Shown: one piece after another, positions 42,886-51,735 of the stretch
Layout of the letters: every line of letters begins with the position of its first letter
Position numbering within the stretch: the stretch's first letter is position 1
Assembly (NCBI RefSeq): GCF_001936475.1
Contig: NZ_MSPQ01000002.1
Coordinates: forward strand, 434,001-498,000
Direction: 5' to 3'
Origin: Algoriphagus marinus
GTDB taxonomy: Bacteria > Bacteroidota > Bacteroidia > Cytophagales > Cyclobacteriaceae
Length of the DNA: 64,000 bases
Program-made: the position numbers and the translations under genes
The notes under the pieces: model-generated
Database searches by the model: none
Told to the model about the DNA's origin: nothing
Seen by the model: only the letters and a program-made list of their open reading frames with translations

Positions 42886-43539
42886 ATGCAAGATTCAGTA
42901 AGTAAACGCAAAAAAGTCAGAGCACTAGTGATCATAAGCTTTTTACTATTACTGATTTACGCCAAGAACCTAATCGAACGATCTTCTTTCAAAGAGATCA
43001 GTCGCGCCTTTTCAGAAGTATATGATGATCGATTAGTGGTAAAAGGATACATTTTTGATATCTCTGAAAACCTTTTCAATATTCAGGAATTAATCGACCA
43101 TTGTGACCTAGATTATGACTACAGCAATATTATTGATGAAATCACAACTAGTGAAAATGAAATTCTGGATATCATTGCTGAATTTGAAAAAACAAAATTG
43201 ACTGAGCAAGAGGCCGAGTATCTTAGCGATTTCAAAGAAATCATACAGAATGACTTGAACATAAAGAGTTATGAATTATTGTATTCTGACTCTTCAGGGG
43301 TAAATATCGAACAAGTCAAAAGCTATGATGAAAAGATTTCCCGCGCTCGAAAAGATTTAGAAGGACTTTCCGACATTCAGCTTTCGGAAGGTAAGAAAGT
43401 GATGGGAAAAGCAAAATCATTGATTAATCGCTCCCAAATCTGGGCTCAATTTGAAGTGGCTTTGCTGCTCCTTATTTTAGTTGTGCTTTATTTATTGCTT
43501 TTCAAAAATTTTAGTTCCAAAGAAGAGACAGATCAATAA
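42886..43539 (+). CDS. Orphan membrane protein with four-helix-bundle sensor-like domain
   Basis: A 217-residue protein with a transmembrane helix near 13-30 (ALVIISFLLLLIYAKNLIE), a long helical periplasmic part of about 150 residues (RAFSEVYDDRLVVKGYIFDISENLF, then Glu/Asp-rich helices) and a second transmembrane helix near 185-207 (WAQFEVALLLLILVVLYLLLF), ending with a 10-residue cytoplasmic tail. This matches the four-helix-bundle ligand-binding part of chemoreceptors and histidine kinases (4HB_MCP), but no HAMP, kinase or methyl-accepting output follows. It ends in a strong terminator, so it is not a truncated fusion by frame loss just downstream. Confidence 0.75.
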   Translation: MQDSVSKRKKVRALVIISFLLLLIYAKNLIERSSFKEISRAFSEVYDDRLVVKGYIFDISENLFNIQELIDHCDLDYDYSNIIDEITTSENEILDIIAEFEKTKLTEQEAEYLSDFKEIIQNDLNIKSYELLYSDSSGVNIEQVKSYDEKISRARKDLEGLSDIQLSEGKKVMGKAKSLINRSQIWAQFEVALLLLILVVLYLLLFKNFSSKEETDQ

Positions 43540-43555
43540 TTTTAAAAAAATAGAT

Positions 43556-43591
43556 AAAAAAACCTGCCAGTTAATTCTGGCAGGTTTTTTT
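43556..43591 (+). terminator. Terminator after the orphan sensor gene
   Basis: CCTGCCAG and CTGGCAGG with a TTAATT loop, preceded by A7 and followed by T7. It would also serve the convergent minus-strand gene ending at 43618. Confidence 0.88.
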
Positions 43592-43617
43592 ATGAAACTC
43601 GAATCCTTAAAGGAAAT

Positions 43618-44175
43618 CTAAATCGCGTAAGCTTTGTCTCCCTCATTCCAAGGAATACAAGGATCAAATCTACCAGGAACTTCTACATAATTCAGTGCCT
43701 GAGTAGCTCCAATTTCTGAAGAAAAATACCCCAAGACAGTAAGGTCTCTGAGCATATTGATCACTTTGGCATCTTCGCCTTTACTGGACTTATATTGTTC
43801 ATACATGCCATTCAAGTAAGCTAACCGATCTTCAGCCGAAGCTTCTACGAAATCAGAACCTTTGGTAGATTTGAAGTCTTTTCGAATTGAATTTAACCCA
43901 TCTACAAAAGTCTTTTGCTGCTCTGCATCATAGGTATCTTTTACCATCATCACCATAAAGGCACCAATACCAGTAGCTTTTGCACCTGGTGTATCTGTCT
44001 CCGGAATGATCGTGTCGCCTATCTCATCCAAAAAAGCAATGTCCTCAGGGCTGAAGTTTAGACCTTCGATCTGCTGCTCGGGGGCACATCCTGTCAGGAT
44101 AGCCGTAGAACCGACCATCGTTCCTCCCATCATTACCATGACGCTTTTGAGTGCGTCTCTTCTATTCATAGCCAT
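43618..44175 (-). CDS. Gluconate 2-dehydrogenase subunit 3-like protein
   Basis: A 185-residue small subunit of a membrane GMC dehydrogenase, taken from ATG 44175 (MAMNRRDALKSVMVMMGGTMVGS) since the upstream open frame overlaps the GMC gene. The N-terminus carries a twin-arginine-type signal (NRRDALKSVM) with a lipobox-like AILTGC. The mature part (ISLVDEIGDTIIPETDTPGAKATGIGAFMVMMVKDTYDAEQQKTFVDGL, then MLRDLTVLGYFSSEIGATQALNYVEVPGRFDPCIPW) matches the family. It lies 17 bases after the GMC gene stop, its natural partner. It helps assemble or export the catalytic subunit. Confidence 0.9.
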   Translation of the reverse strand: MAMNRRDALKSVMVMMGGTMVGSTAILTGCAPEQQIEGLNFSPEDIAFLDEIGDTIIPETDTPGAKATGIGAFMVMMVKDTYDAEQQKTFVDGLNSIRKDFKSTKGSDFVEASAEDRLAYLNGMYEQYKSSKGEDAKVINMLRDLTVLGYFSSEIGATQALNYVEVPGRFDPCIPWNEGDKAYAI

Positions 44176-44192
44176 AGTCTTTTCTTTTTGGA

Positions 44193-45872
44193 TTAAAGGT
44201 TTTGCTTTTTCAATTCTTCCACTGCGAAAGCAGCCGCACGAGCTGTCAAAGCCATATAGGTTAGCGATGGATTCTGTGCAGCTGCAGAAGTCATACAAGC
44301 ACCATCAGTTACAAATACATTTTTCGCATCCCAAACCTGGTTGTTCCCATTCAGAACAGAGGTTTTTGGATCACGACCCATTCTGGCAGTTCCCATTTCA
44401 TGGATTCCTTGACCGAAAGTATATCCAGCATCGAAGGTTTTTACATTTTTAAAACCAGCTACCTCAAGCATTTCGGCAGCATCGGCCATCATGTCTTTCC
44501 GCATATTGATTTCATTTTCCTTGATCTCTGCATTCATGACCAAAGCCTCCATTCCCCACTTATCCTTTACGGTATCGCTTAGCTTAACCGTATTCTCATG
44601 ATAAGGGAGAATCTCTCCAAATGCAGTGAAACCTATACTCCATGGTCCTGGCTCGGTCAGCGCTTCTTTCATCGGCGCACCAAAATTAAGTTCAGCGACA
44701 TCTCTGTTCCAACCGCTTCTGCTCGCTCCTCCCTGATAACCGAAACCTCTTAAGTAATCCCTTTTTTCTCCGTTTAGATTTCGGAATCTTGGAATATAAA
44801 GTCCGGTTGGTCTTCGACCAAAATAATATTTGTCCTCATAGCCGTCTATTTGTCCATTTGCACCAAGTCGGAAATGATGATCCATGACGTTATGACCTAA
44901 TTCACCAGAACTTGATCCTAAACCTCCAGGCCAAATATCAGTTGCCGTTCTCATTAAAATTGCGGACGAATTGAATGAGGAAGCACATAAGAAAATGATT
45001 TTTGCGTCATATTCCACAGTCTGATTTGTCTCTGCATCAAGCACTTCTACACCAGTGGCTTTCTGGGTGTCTTTGTCGTAAATCAATCTTCTCACGATTG
45101 ACCATGGTCTCAACGTTAAATTTCCTGTAGCTACTGCCGCAGGTAATGTTGAAGCCTGAGTACTGAAATAGCCTCCAAATGGACAACCCAAAGAGCACTT
45201 GTTTCGATACTGACATCCTGGACGACCTGGAAGTGGCTGCGTAATATTTGCTGGTCTACCGATAGTCCAGGTTCGTGCATCTTTGTAATGTTCTTTAATC
45301 CGTGCAGCAGCATCTTTTTCTACACAGTTCATTGGCATTGGCGGCATGAATTCTCCATCAGGAAGAATTGCCAAATTATCTTTAGAGCCAGATACTCCGG
45401 CAAACTTTTCTACATAGCTATACCAAGGAGCAATATCTTTGTATCGGATTGGCCAATCGACCGCAATTCCTTCTTTGGCATTTGCCTCAAAATCAACATC
45501 TGCCCATCGATAAGACTGACGTCCCCAAAGTAGGGAACGACCTCCTACTTGATAGCCTCTAAACCAAGTAAAAGGCTTTTCCTCCACATATGGTGACTCG
45601 TCCTCATGTGCCCACCAGTCTAAATTCAACTCATTCAACACATAATCTCTTCTGAGATTCGGGTGATTTTCAAGTTGCGCCTGTGTTCTTCTTCCTCTAT
45701 GCGGAACCTCCCAAGGCGGGATAGTTGCAGTTTTATAATCTTTGATGTGTTCCACATTTGGACCACGCTCGAGAAGCAATACTTTCAGTCCCTTCTCTGT
45801 CAGCTCTTTGGCAGCCCAGCCACCACTAATCCCCGACCCCACAACGATTGCATCGTACGATTGATTTGCCAT
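44193..45872 (-). CDS. GMC-family dehydrogenase (candidate glycoside 3-dehydrogenase)
   Basis: A 559-residue flavoprotein. The FAD motif is YDAIVVGSGISGGWAAKELTEKG. The Cys-rich stretch GRPGCQYRNKCSLGCPFGGYF resembles the iron-sulfur/cysteine segment of glucoside 3-dehydrogenases. The C-terminal GMC motif with the catalytic His is GIHEMGTARMG, with the Asn in AAQNPSLTYMALTAR. It has no signal peptide of its own and would be carried out by the Tat-bearing small subunit. Together with that subunit and the cytochrome c gene at 50533, it could oxidise C3 of a sugar glycoside at the envelope. That substrate is inferred. Confidence 0.88.
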   Translation of the reverse strand: MANQSYDAIVVGSGISGGWAAKELTEKGLKVLLLERGPNVEHIKDYKTATIPPWEVPHRGRRTQAQLENHPNLRRDYVLNELNLDWWAHEDESPYVEEKPFTWFRGYQVGGRSLLWGRQSYRWADVDFEANAKEGIAVDWPIRYKDIAPWYSYVEKFAGVSGSKDNLAILPDGEFMPPMPMNCVEKDAAARIKEHYKDARTWTIGRPANITQPLPGRPGCQYRNKCSLGCPFGGYFSTQASTLPAAVATGNLTLRPWSIVRRLIYDKDTQKATGVEVLDAETNQTVEYDAKIIFLCASSFNSSAILMRTATDIWPGGLGSSSGELGHNVMDHHFRLGANGQIDGYEDKYYFGRRPTGLYIPRFRNLNGEKRDYLRGFGYQGGASRSGWNRDVAELNFGAPMKEALTEPGPWSIGFTAFGEILPYHENTVKLSDTVKDKWGMEALVMNAEIKENEINMRKDMMADAAEMLEVAGFKNVKTFDAGYTFGQGIHEMGTARMGRDPKTSVLNGNNQVWDAKNVFVTDGACMTSAAAQNPSLTYMALTARAAAFAVEELKKQNL

Positions 45873-45898
45873 AAATTGGTTTTTTGGTTTATTAAATA

Positions 45899-46777
45899 TT
45901 ATACATCACAGACTTGCACAGCCTGCGCTAATGATCCCATTTTATCTGCAGATTTCGGAATAAACTCGTGAGAGACGTATCCCTTATATCCTGAATCCAC
46001 GATCGCCTGCATGATTGGAGTATAGTTTATTTCCTGATTTTCGTCCAACTCATTACGGCCTGGGTTGCCCGCTGTATGATAATGACCGAAATATTCATGA
46101 TTTGTTCGGATGCTTCGAATGATATCTCCCTCATCGATCTGCATATGATAGATATCAAAAAGTAACTTGAAATTATCGCTACCTATTCTTTTACATAATT
46201 CAACTCCAAAAGCGGATTTGTCACACAAATAATCTTTGTGATCCACTCTACTGTTTAGCAGTTCCATTTGAACAATTACCCCATGCTTTTCGGCAATGGG
46301 TATGATCCGCTCCAATCCAGCTTGACAGTTTTTAAGCCCAGTCTCATCATCCATTCCTCTTCTATTTCCAGAAAAGCAGATTAAATTTTTATAGCCTGCT
46401 TTTGCAACTAGAGGAATGACCTCAGCATAATTTTTTTCAAGCTGATCGTGAAACTTAGTCTCTCCAAAACCATCTACCAAGCTAATCTCAGCGCCATTAC
46501 ACATGGAAGAATAAATCCCATGCTTTTTGAGGATTTCCCAATTATCGGGTCCGATCAGATCAATTCCTGTTATCCCGATTTTTTTTATTTCAACACAAAG
46601 CTCTTCGAGTGTATAATCTCTAAAACACCAAGCACAGACACCGTGATTGATGTTTCCTTTGAGCGAGCTTTGCTTTTCTTTCTTAAAATCCATGGAAGTA
46701 AGTGCCCCGAAAGCAGCGCCTCCAAGGAGAACTTTCTTAAAGGAATCTCTCCTTCCGGAATCAATAGGTTTGGTCAT
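45899..46777 (-). CDS. Hydroxypyruvate-isomerase-like TIM-barrel protein (exported)
   Basis: A 292-residue sugar isomerase/epimerase-fold protein. It begins with a twin-arginine-type signal (SGRRDSFKKVLLGGAAFGALTSM). The xylose-isomerase-like barrel has GVCAWCFRDYTLEELCVEIKKIGITGIDLIG, QMELLNSRVDHKDYLC, LLFDIYHMQIDEGDII and YKGYVSHEF, with metal-binding Glu/Asp/His at these points. Comparable proteins act as 3-keto-sugar or hydroxypyruvate isomerases. It is downstream of the MFS transporter gene (6 bases) and upstream of the GMC pair, in the same operon. Confidence 0.88.
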   Translation of the reverse strand: MTKPIDSGRRDSFKKVLLGGAAFGALTSMDFKKEKQSSLKGNINHGVCAWCFRDYTLEELCVEIKKIGITGIDLIGPDNWEILKKHGIYSSMCNGAEISLVDGFGETKFHDQLEKNYAEVIPLVAKAGYKNLICFSGNRRGMDDETGLKNCQAGLERIIPIAEKHGVIVQMELLNSRVDHKDYLCDKSAFGVELCKRIGSDNFKLLFDIYHMQIDEGDIIRSIRTNHEYFGHYHTAGNPGRNELDENQEINYTPIMQAIVDSGYKGYVSHEFIPKSADKMGSLAQAVQVCDV

Positions 46778-46783
46778 GAGGGT

Positions 46784-48010
46784 TTATTGAGGTGAGTTTA
46801 TTTTCTCTTTTTTGAAAAGAGTGATGAAAAATAATAAAACCAAGACAGAAATACCAGAAGGAATCAACCAAATTGATTTCCAGTCGTGATTACCGGCAGC
46901 ATTTAAGAAATTATTAGACACTAATCCCGCTACCCAAAAGCCGATTAGCATCCCTATTCCATAAGTCGCCAATGTAATTAAGCCTTGTGCAGAAGATTTG
47001 AATTTGGTGCCAGCATGAGAATCTGTATATATCTGACCACTTACAAAAAAGAAATCATAGCAAACGCCATGTAAAAGAATCCCTATTAAGAGCATCCATA
47101 CTCCTTCGTCTGCATTGCCAAATGCAAAAAATACATAGCGAATTGCCCAAGCTAGCATGGCTACTATTAAAGTCTTTTTAATCCCAAATCTGGTGAAGAA
47201 AATCGGTAAGGCTAATAAAAACAAGACTTCTGAAACTTGTCCCAAAGCGATTTTGCCAGTTGAATTCTCAACCCCTATTTCGGTCAAAAAAGGACTGACA
47301 TTTTGATAATAAAACGCCAAAGGAATACAAATAAGAATAGATGAAATAAAGAAGATGGCAAAGTTCTTATGTTTCAATAATGCAAGTGCATCCAATCCAA
47401 GGATCTCTGAAATCTTGATTTTTCCTCCCGTTTTTGCCTGAGGCGGTGTATGAGGAAGTGTAAAACTAAAAACCCCCAAAACCAATGAAACAAGCGCCGC
47501 CATTAACCAAGTATGCCGGAGTAAACCCTCCTTCAAGCCCTCCTGACTGTCCCAAGCAAAGAAGCTGATTAACAACCCCGCAGCAATCCATCCAACTGTA
47601 CCCCAAACCCGAATCACCGAAAACTCTTTTGCCGGGTTCTTCATTTGATTAAATGAAATGGAATTTACTAGTGCCAGAGTGGGCATGAAGAGAATCATAT
47701 AGGCTAATAGAAATGGAAAGAAACCGTCAAAATCAGTCGAACTGTACATCATGTACATTAACCCTGCTCCGATCAAATGAATTACTCCTAGAATCCGCTG
47801 TGCATGAAAATACCTGTCAGCAATTAATCCCACAATAAACGGGGCTATGATTGCTCCAAAGGATTGGGTTGAAAAAGCAAGAGAAATATCCTGGTCTTTA
47901 GCCATCAAATTTGAACCTAGGAAAGTCCCCATTGTCACATACCAAGAGCCCCAAACAAAAAATTCAAGGAACATCATTAAAGACAAGCGAGACTTTGTGG
48001 CTAAATTCAT
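46784..48010 (-). CDS. MFS transporter, nucleoside-permease-like (NupG family)
   Basis: A 408-residue membrane protein with about 12 hydrophobic segments. It starts MNLATKSRLSLMMFLEFFVWGSWYVTMGTFLG, the NupG/XapB-type N-terminus, and contains SFNQMKNPAKEFSVIRVWGTVGWIAAGLLISFF. In Bacteroidota such carriers next to isomerases and dehydrogenases often import sugars or glycosides rather than nucleosides. It is the first gene of the minus-strand operon of this island and divergent from the Gfo/Idh/MocA gene with 249 bases between starts, which may hold regulatory sites for both. Confidence 0.88.
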   Translation of the reverse strand: MNLATKSRLSLMMFLEFFVWGSWYVTMGTFLGSNLMAKDQDISLAFSTQSFGAIIAPFIVGLIADRYFHAQRILGVIHLIGAGLMYMMYSSTDFDGFFPFLLAYMILFMPTLALVNSISFNQMKNPAKEFSVIRVWGTVGWIAAGLLISFFAWDSQEGLKEGLLRHTWLMAALVSLVLGVFSFTLPHTPPQAKTGGKIKISEILGLDALALLKHKNFAIFFISSILICIPLAFYYQNVSPFLTEIGVENSTGKIALGQVSEVLFLLALPIFFTRFGIKKTLIVAMLAWAIRYVFFAFGNADEGVWMLLIGILLHGVCYDFFFVSGQIYTDSHAGTKFKSSAQGLITLATYGIGMLIGFWVAGLVSNNFLNAAGNHDWKSIWLIPSGISVLVLLFFITLFKKEKINSPQ

Positions 48011-48259
48011 AGGGCCGAATTAATGGTAAATATTGGGTTAAGTACTTCCCAAAGTTTAGAGTTTGGGCTTTTTCCTGTATTTTAAGCAGTTCCTTTGATT
48101 TTCTGAAGAAAGAGGTCGTTTTATTTTGAAAAAGCCACTCATAACCTGTTGTTGCTTCTGATCATTTATTGCCTCTTCTAAGTTAATTTTAGAAGGAAAT
48201 TACCTGATAAATCTATTATTTTAAGAATCAATAATTGAATCAACAAGTCTTTTTTTATT

Positions 48260-49429
48260 ATGACAACACCCAAAAAACTTAAAATAGGATTGATTGGCGG
48301 AGGTCCTGGCTCATTTATCGGAGCAATCCATCTCAATGGTGCTTTGATGGACGGAATGTTTGAAGTAGCTGCCGGAGCCTTCAGTTCAAATCCTGAAAAA
48401 TCAAAACAACGAGGCGAAGAATTGATGCTTGATCCAAATCGAGTGTATGGTTCCTATGATGAAATGTTTGCCAAGGAGCTATCTTTGCCTGAATCCGAAA
48501 GGATCGACGTTGTCGTGATTGTAACTCCAAATAATGTTCATTTTGATCCCGCTGTAAAAGCATTGAAAAATGGGTTTCATGTGGCGTTAGACAAGCCTTT
48601 GACCTTGAATTATCAAGAGGCAAAAGAGCTATACCATATCGTAAAATCCTCCGATAAGCGGTTTCTCTTGACCCATACTTACTCAGGGTACCCGATGATC
48701 AAGCAAGCAAAACAAATGATTGCAAATGGAGAGATCGGAAAAGTAAGAAAAGTATATGTCGAGTACCCGCAAGGCTGGTTGTTTAAACTATTAGAATCTG
48801 AAGACAATAAACAAGCACAATGGCGCACAGATCCTAAGCGAAACGGTTTGGCAGGCTGCATGGGGGATATCGGTACACATGCTTTTCACATGGCGGAGTA
48901 TGTCACAGGGGAGAAAGTATCACAAATCTGTGCAGATCTTTACATCAAAATACCTGGCAGACCAATCGATGATGACGGAGTTGTTTTGATGCGGTTTGAA
49001 AATGGAGCCTCCGGAGTTTTGATGGCTTCTCAAACTGATACTGGAGCAGAAAATAATTTGAAAGTCCGGGTCTATGGTGAAAAAGGAGGCTTAGAATGGG
49101 AGCAAGAACTCAATAACACCTTACTTGTTAGATGGCCGGAAGGCCCAGATCAAGTCTACCGTGCTGGAACTGGATATCTAGGTTCCATGGCTCAGGAAAA
49201 TTCCCGTACCCCAGCAGGCCACCCGGAAGGATATGTGGAAGCTTTCGCAAACCTCTATCGCAATTTTGCTAGATGTATCTACGCTGATCGGGCTGGTCAA
49301 AAGCCAAAACCTGAGTGGGAAGATTATCCTGGAGTAGAGGATGGAATCAGGGGGATGGCTTTCATTGATCACGTTTTGAAAAGCAATGTATCCGATCAAA
49401 AATGGACCCCATTTGTGGTAGAAAAATAA
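48260..49429 (+). CDS. Gfo/Idh/MocA-family oxidoreductase
   Basis: A 389-residue NAD(P)-dependent dehydrogenase. The Rossmann start is KIGLIGGGPGSFIGAIHLNGALMDG. The catalytic lysine motif is VALDKPLTLNYQEAKELYHI, and the substrate domain shows YVEYPQGWLF, GCMGDIGTHAFHMAEYVTG and FENGASGVLMASQTDTG. It lies 28 bases before the second isomerase gene in a four-gene plus-strand operon. It could act as a sugar 3-dehydrogenase or 3-keto-sugar reductase, as in comparable Bacteroides clusters, but the sequence does not fix the substrate. Confidence 0.92.
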   Translation: MTTPKKLKIGLIGGGPGSFIGAIHLNGALMDGMFEVAAGAFSSNPEKSKQRGEELMLDPNRVYGSYDEMFAKELSLPESERIDVVVIVTPNNVHFDPAVKALKNGFHVALDKPLTLNYQEAKELYHIVKSSDKRFLLTHTYSGYPMIKQAKQMIANGEIGKVRKVYVEYPQGWLFKLLESEDNKQAQWRTDPKRNGLAGCMGDIGTHAFHMAEYVTGEKVSQICADLYIKIPGRPIDDDGVVLMRFENGASGVLMASQTDTGAENNLKVRVYGEKGGLEWEQELNNTLLVRWPEGPDQVYRAGTGYLGSMAQENSRTPAGHPEGYVEAFANLYRNFARCIYADRAGQKPKPEWEDYPGVEDGIRGMAFIDHVLKSNVSDQKWTPFVVEK

Positions 49430-49457
49430 ATTCTTAAACCTAAATAACTTATCAAAA

Positions 49458-50510
49458 ATGAAAACTATCAAAGGCCCAGCTATTTTCCTGGCACAGTTTG
49501 CGGATGATGCGGCACCTTTCAACAGCCTAAAAAATATTTGCACCTATATGGCCGATCTTGGCTATAAAGGCGTTCAGATCCCTTCTTGGGATCCAAGAAT
49601 GATCGATCTCCAAAAAGCTGCAGAGAGTAAAACCTATGCTGACGAGATCGCCGGCATTGTTGCAGAATCAGGAATGCAGATCACCGAACTTTCTACTCAC
49701 CTGCAGGGGCAATTAGTAGCAGTACATCCAGCATATAATGAGCTTTTCGATGGCTTTGCTCCAGCAAATCTTAAAGGAGACCTCAAAGGTAAATCCGAGT
49801 GGGCTACCCAACAGTTAAAATATGCAGCGAAAGCTTCCAGCAATTTAGGCTTAAATGCTCATGCTACTTTCTCAGGTGCATTAATGTGGCATACCGTCTA
49901 TCCATGGCCGCAGCGACCTGCAGGATTGGTTGATACAGGTTTTACCGAATTGGCAAAGCGATGGCTCCCAATTTTGAATGAGTTCGATTCTTATGGTGTG
50001 GACGTATGCTATGAACTGCATCCAGGGGAAGATTTACATGACGGGATAACTTTTGAGATGTTCTTGGAAAAAGTAAATGGTCATAAGCGAGCAAACATCC
50101 TTTATGACCCAAGTCACTTTGTCCTACAGTGTTTGGATTATTTACAGTTCATTGATTTCTATCATGATCGAATTAAGATGTTCCACGTAAAAGATGCAGA
50201 ATTCAACCCAACTGGGAAGCAAGGAGTCTATGGAGGTTACCAAGGTTGGGTAGAGCGAGCAGGAAGATTTAGATCATTGGGAGATGGACAAGTTGATTTT
50301 GGTGGTATTTTTAGCAAACTTTCCCAATACAATTATGATGGCTGGGCTGTGTTGGAGTGGGAATGTGCAATTAAGCATCCAGAACAAGGAGCTGCAGAAG
50401 GAGCTCCATTTATTGACGCGCATATTATAAGGGTAACCGAAAAGGCATTTGATGATTTTGCTGGAATGGGCGCTGATGAAGCATTTAATAAAAAAATATT
50501 AGGCATATAA
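49458..50510 (+). CDS. Sugar phosphate isomerase/epimerase-family TIM-barrel protein
   Basis: A 350-residue protein of the xylose isomerase-like TIM-barrel superfamily. Metal-site segments are VCYELHPGEDLHDGITF, ANILYDPSHFVLQCLDY, RIKMFHVKDAEFNPTG and DGWAVLEWECAIKHPEQGA. It has no signal peptide. It resembles the isomerase/lyase partners of Gfo/Idh/MocA dehydrogenases in 3-keto-glycoside clusters. It follows the dehydrogenase gene by 28 bases and precedes the cytochrome c gene by 22 bases. Confidence 0.9.
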   Translation: MKTIKGPAIFLAQFADDAAPFNSLKNICTYMADLGYKGVQIPSWDPRMIDLQKAAESKTYADEIAGIVAESGMQITELSTHLQGQLVAVHPAYNELFDGFAPANLKGDLKGKSEWATQQLKYAAKASSNLGLNAHATFSGALMWHTVYPWPQRPAGLVDTGFTELAKRWLPILNEFDSYGVDVCYELHPGEDLHDGITFEMFLEKVNGHKRANILYDPSHFVLQCLDYLQFIDFYHDRIKMFHVKDAEFNPTGKQGVYGGYQGWVERAGRFRSLGDGQVDFGGIFSKLSQYNYDGWAVLEWECAIKHPEQGAAEGAPFIDAHIIRVTEKAFDDFAGMGADEAFNKKILGI

Positions 50511-50532
50511 AAATTAAACAAATACAGAACAA

Positions 50533-50952
50533 ATGAAAATGAACAGATTATTAGGAATGGGAATGATGGCATTGGTCGGAATGACTTTTGCCTGCGGAGG
50601 AGGAGAAAAAACGGCTGAGACAACTGCAGAAGCAACACCAGCCGCGCCAGCAAAGGAAATGACCCTTGAAGAAAAATATCAGGATGATCCTATTTATATC
50701 AAAGGTATTGAGAAAATAAAAGCATCTGATTGCTTGTCTTGCCACATGGTAGAACGAAAGATAGTAGGTCCATCCTATGCTGAAGTTGCAGCGAAATATG
50801 AGAGTACGGAAGAGAATGTCAACATGCTCGCCCAAAAAGTAATCAACGGCGGCGTAGGCGTTTGGGGTGAAATTCCTATGCCTCCGCACCTTTCATTAAG
50901 TGAGGAAGACGCAAAAGACATGATTCGATATGTACTACTTCTTAAAAAATAA
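50533..50952 (+). CDS. Cytochrome c lipoprotein
   Basis: A 139-residue class I cytochrome c. The signal ends in a lipobox-like MTFAC with Cys21, followed by an Ala/Thr-rich linker. The haem site is CLSCH (Cys67-His71), and the axial methionine is likely M116 in GEIPMPPHLSL. It is probably the electron acceptor for the GMC dehydrogenase encoded on the other strand. Its stop is three bases before the DUF1080 start. Confidence 0.92.
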   Translation: MKMNRLLGMGMMALVGMTFACGGGEKTAETTAEATPAAPAKEMTLEEKYQDDPIYIKGIEKIKASDCLSCHMVERKIVGPSYAEVAAKYESTEENVNMLAQKVINGGVGVWGEIPMPPHLSLSEEDAKDMIRYVLLLKK

Positions 50953-50955
50953 GTC

Positions 50956-51690
50956 ATGAATAAAAAATATCTAGCTGCAGCAGCACTAGCATCTTTGCTG
51001 GTATCTTGCTCTGGAGAAAAAACAGTTGAATCAGAGGAAACCGTGACTGAGGTTGCTCCTGCTGAGGAATGGATTGATTTGTTCGACGGTCAATCTTTCA
51101 CAGGCTGGCATAAATACGGAGGAGGGGAAGTCGGTAAAGCTTGGAAAATAGAAGATGGCGCAATATATCTTGATGCTGTTAATAAAGACGGTTGGCAAAC
51201 CGGAGACGGCGGAGATATAGTGACAGATGAAGAATTTGAGAATTTCCATTTAAAGTATGAATGGAAAATCGCTCAAAACGGAAACAGTGGAGTAATATTC
51301 TTCATCAACGAATCACCAGAATACCAATATCCTTGGCAAACTGGTCCTGAAATGCAGGTCCTTGACAATGAAGGACACCCAGACGCCAAAATCATCAGCC
51401 ATAGAGCAGGTGATTTATATGATCTAATTGTGAGCAGTGAGGAGACTGTAAAACCTTATGGAGAGTGGAATCAAGCTGAAATCATTGCTGATCATGGTAA
51501 ACTTGAACTTGTATTGAATGGAACCACAATCGTAAGCACGACAATGTGGACTCCAGAATGGGAAGCGTTAATCGCAGGTAGCAAGTTTAAAGACATGCCC
51601 GGTTTTGGAAAATTCAAAAAGGGCAAAATTGCTCTTCAGGATCACGGTGATCTGGTATACTACCGAAACATCGTACTTAAAAAACTTTAA
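50956..51690 (+). CDS. DUF1080 (3-keto-disaccharide hydrolase-type) lipoprotein
   Basis: A 244-residue lipoprotein: the signal ends at LLVSC (Cys18) after AAAALASLLVS. The DUF1080 concanavalin-like fold starts WIDLFDGQSFTGWHKYG and continues FENFHLKYEWKIAQNGNSGVIFFIN, PEMQVLDNEGHPDAK, AGDLYDLI, WNQAEIIADHGKLELVLNG and ends GKIALQDHGDLVYYRNIVLKKL. Members act on 3-keto-glycosides (hydrolysis or hydration steps). It ends the operon and is followed by a bidirectional terminator. Confidence 0.92.
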   Translation: MNKKYLAAAALASLLVSCSGEKTVESEETVTEVAPAEEWIDLFDGQSFTGWHKYGGGEVGKAWKIEDGAIYLDAVNKDGWQTGDGGDIVTDEEFENFHLKYEWKIAQNGNSGVIFFINESPEYQYPWQTGPEMQVLDNEGHPDAKIISHRAGDLYDLIVSSEETVKPYGEWNQAEIIADHGKLELVLNGTTIVSTTMWTPEWEALIAGSKFKDMPGFGKFKKGKIALQDHGDLVYYRNIVLKKL

Positions 51691-51703
51691 AACTAACAAA
51701 CAG

Positions 51704-51735
51704 AAAGGCCTCGAAAATTTCGAGGCCTTTTTTTA
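51704..51735. terminator. Bidirectional terminator after the DUF1080 gene
   Basis: AAAGGCCTCG and CGAGGCCTTT with a 7-base loop and a T run, shared with the convergent BatE-like gene. Confidence 0.88.
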
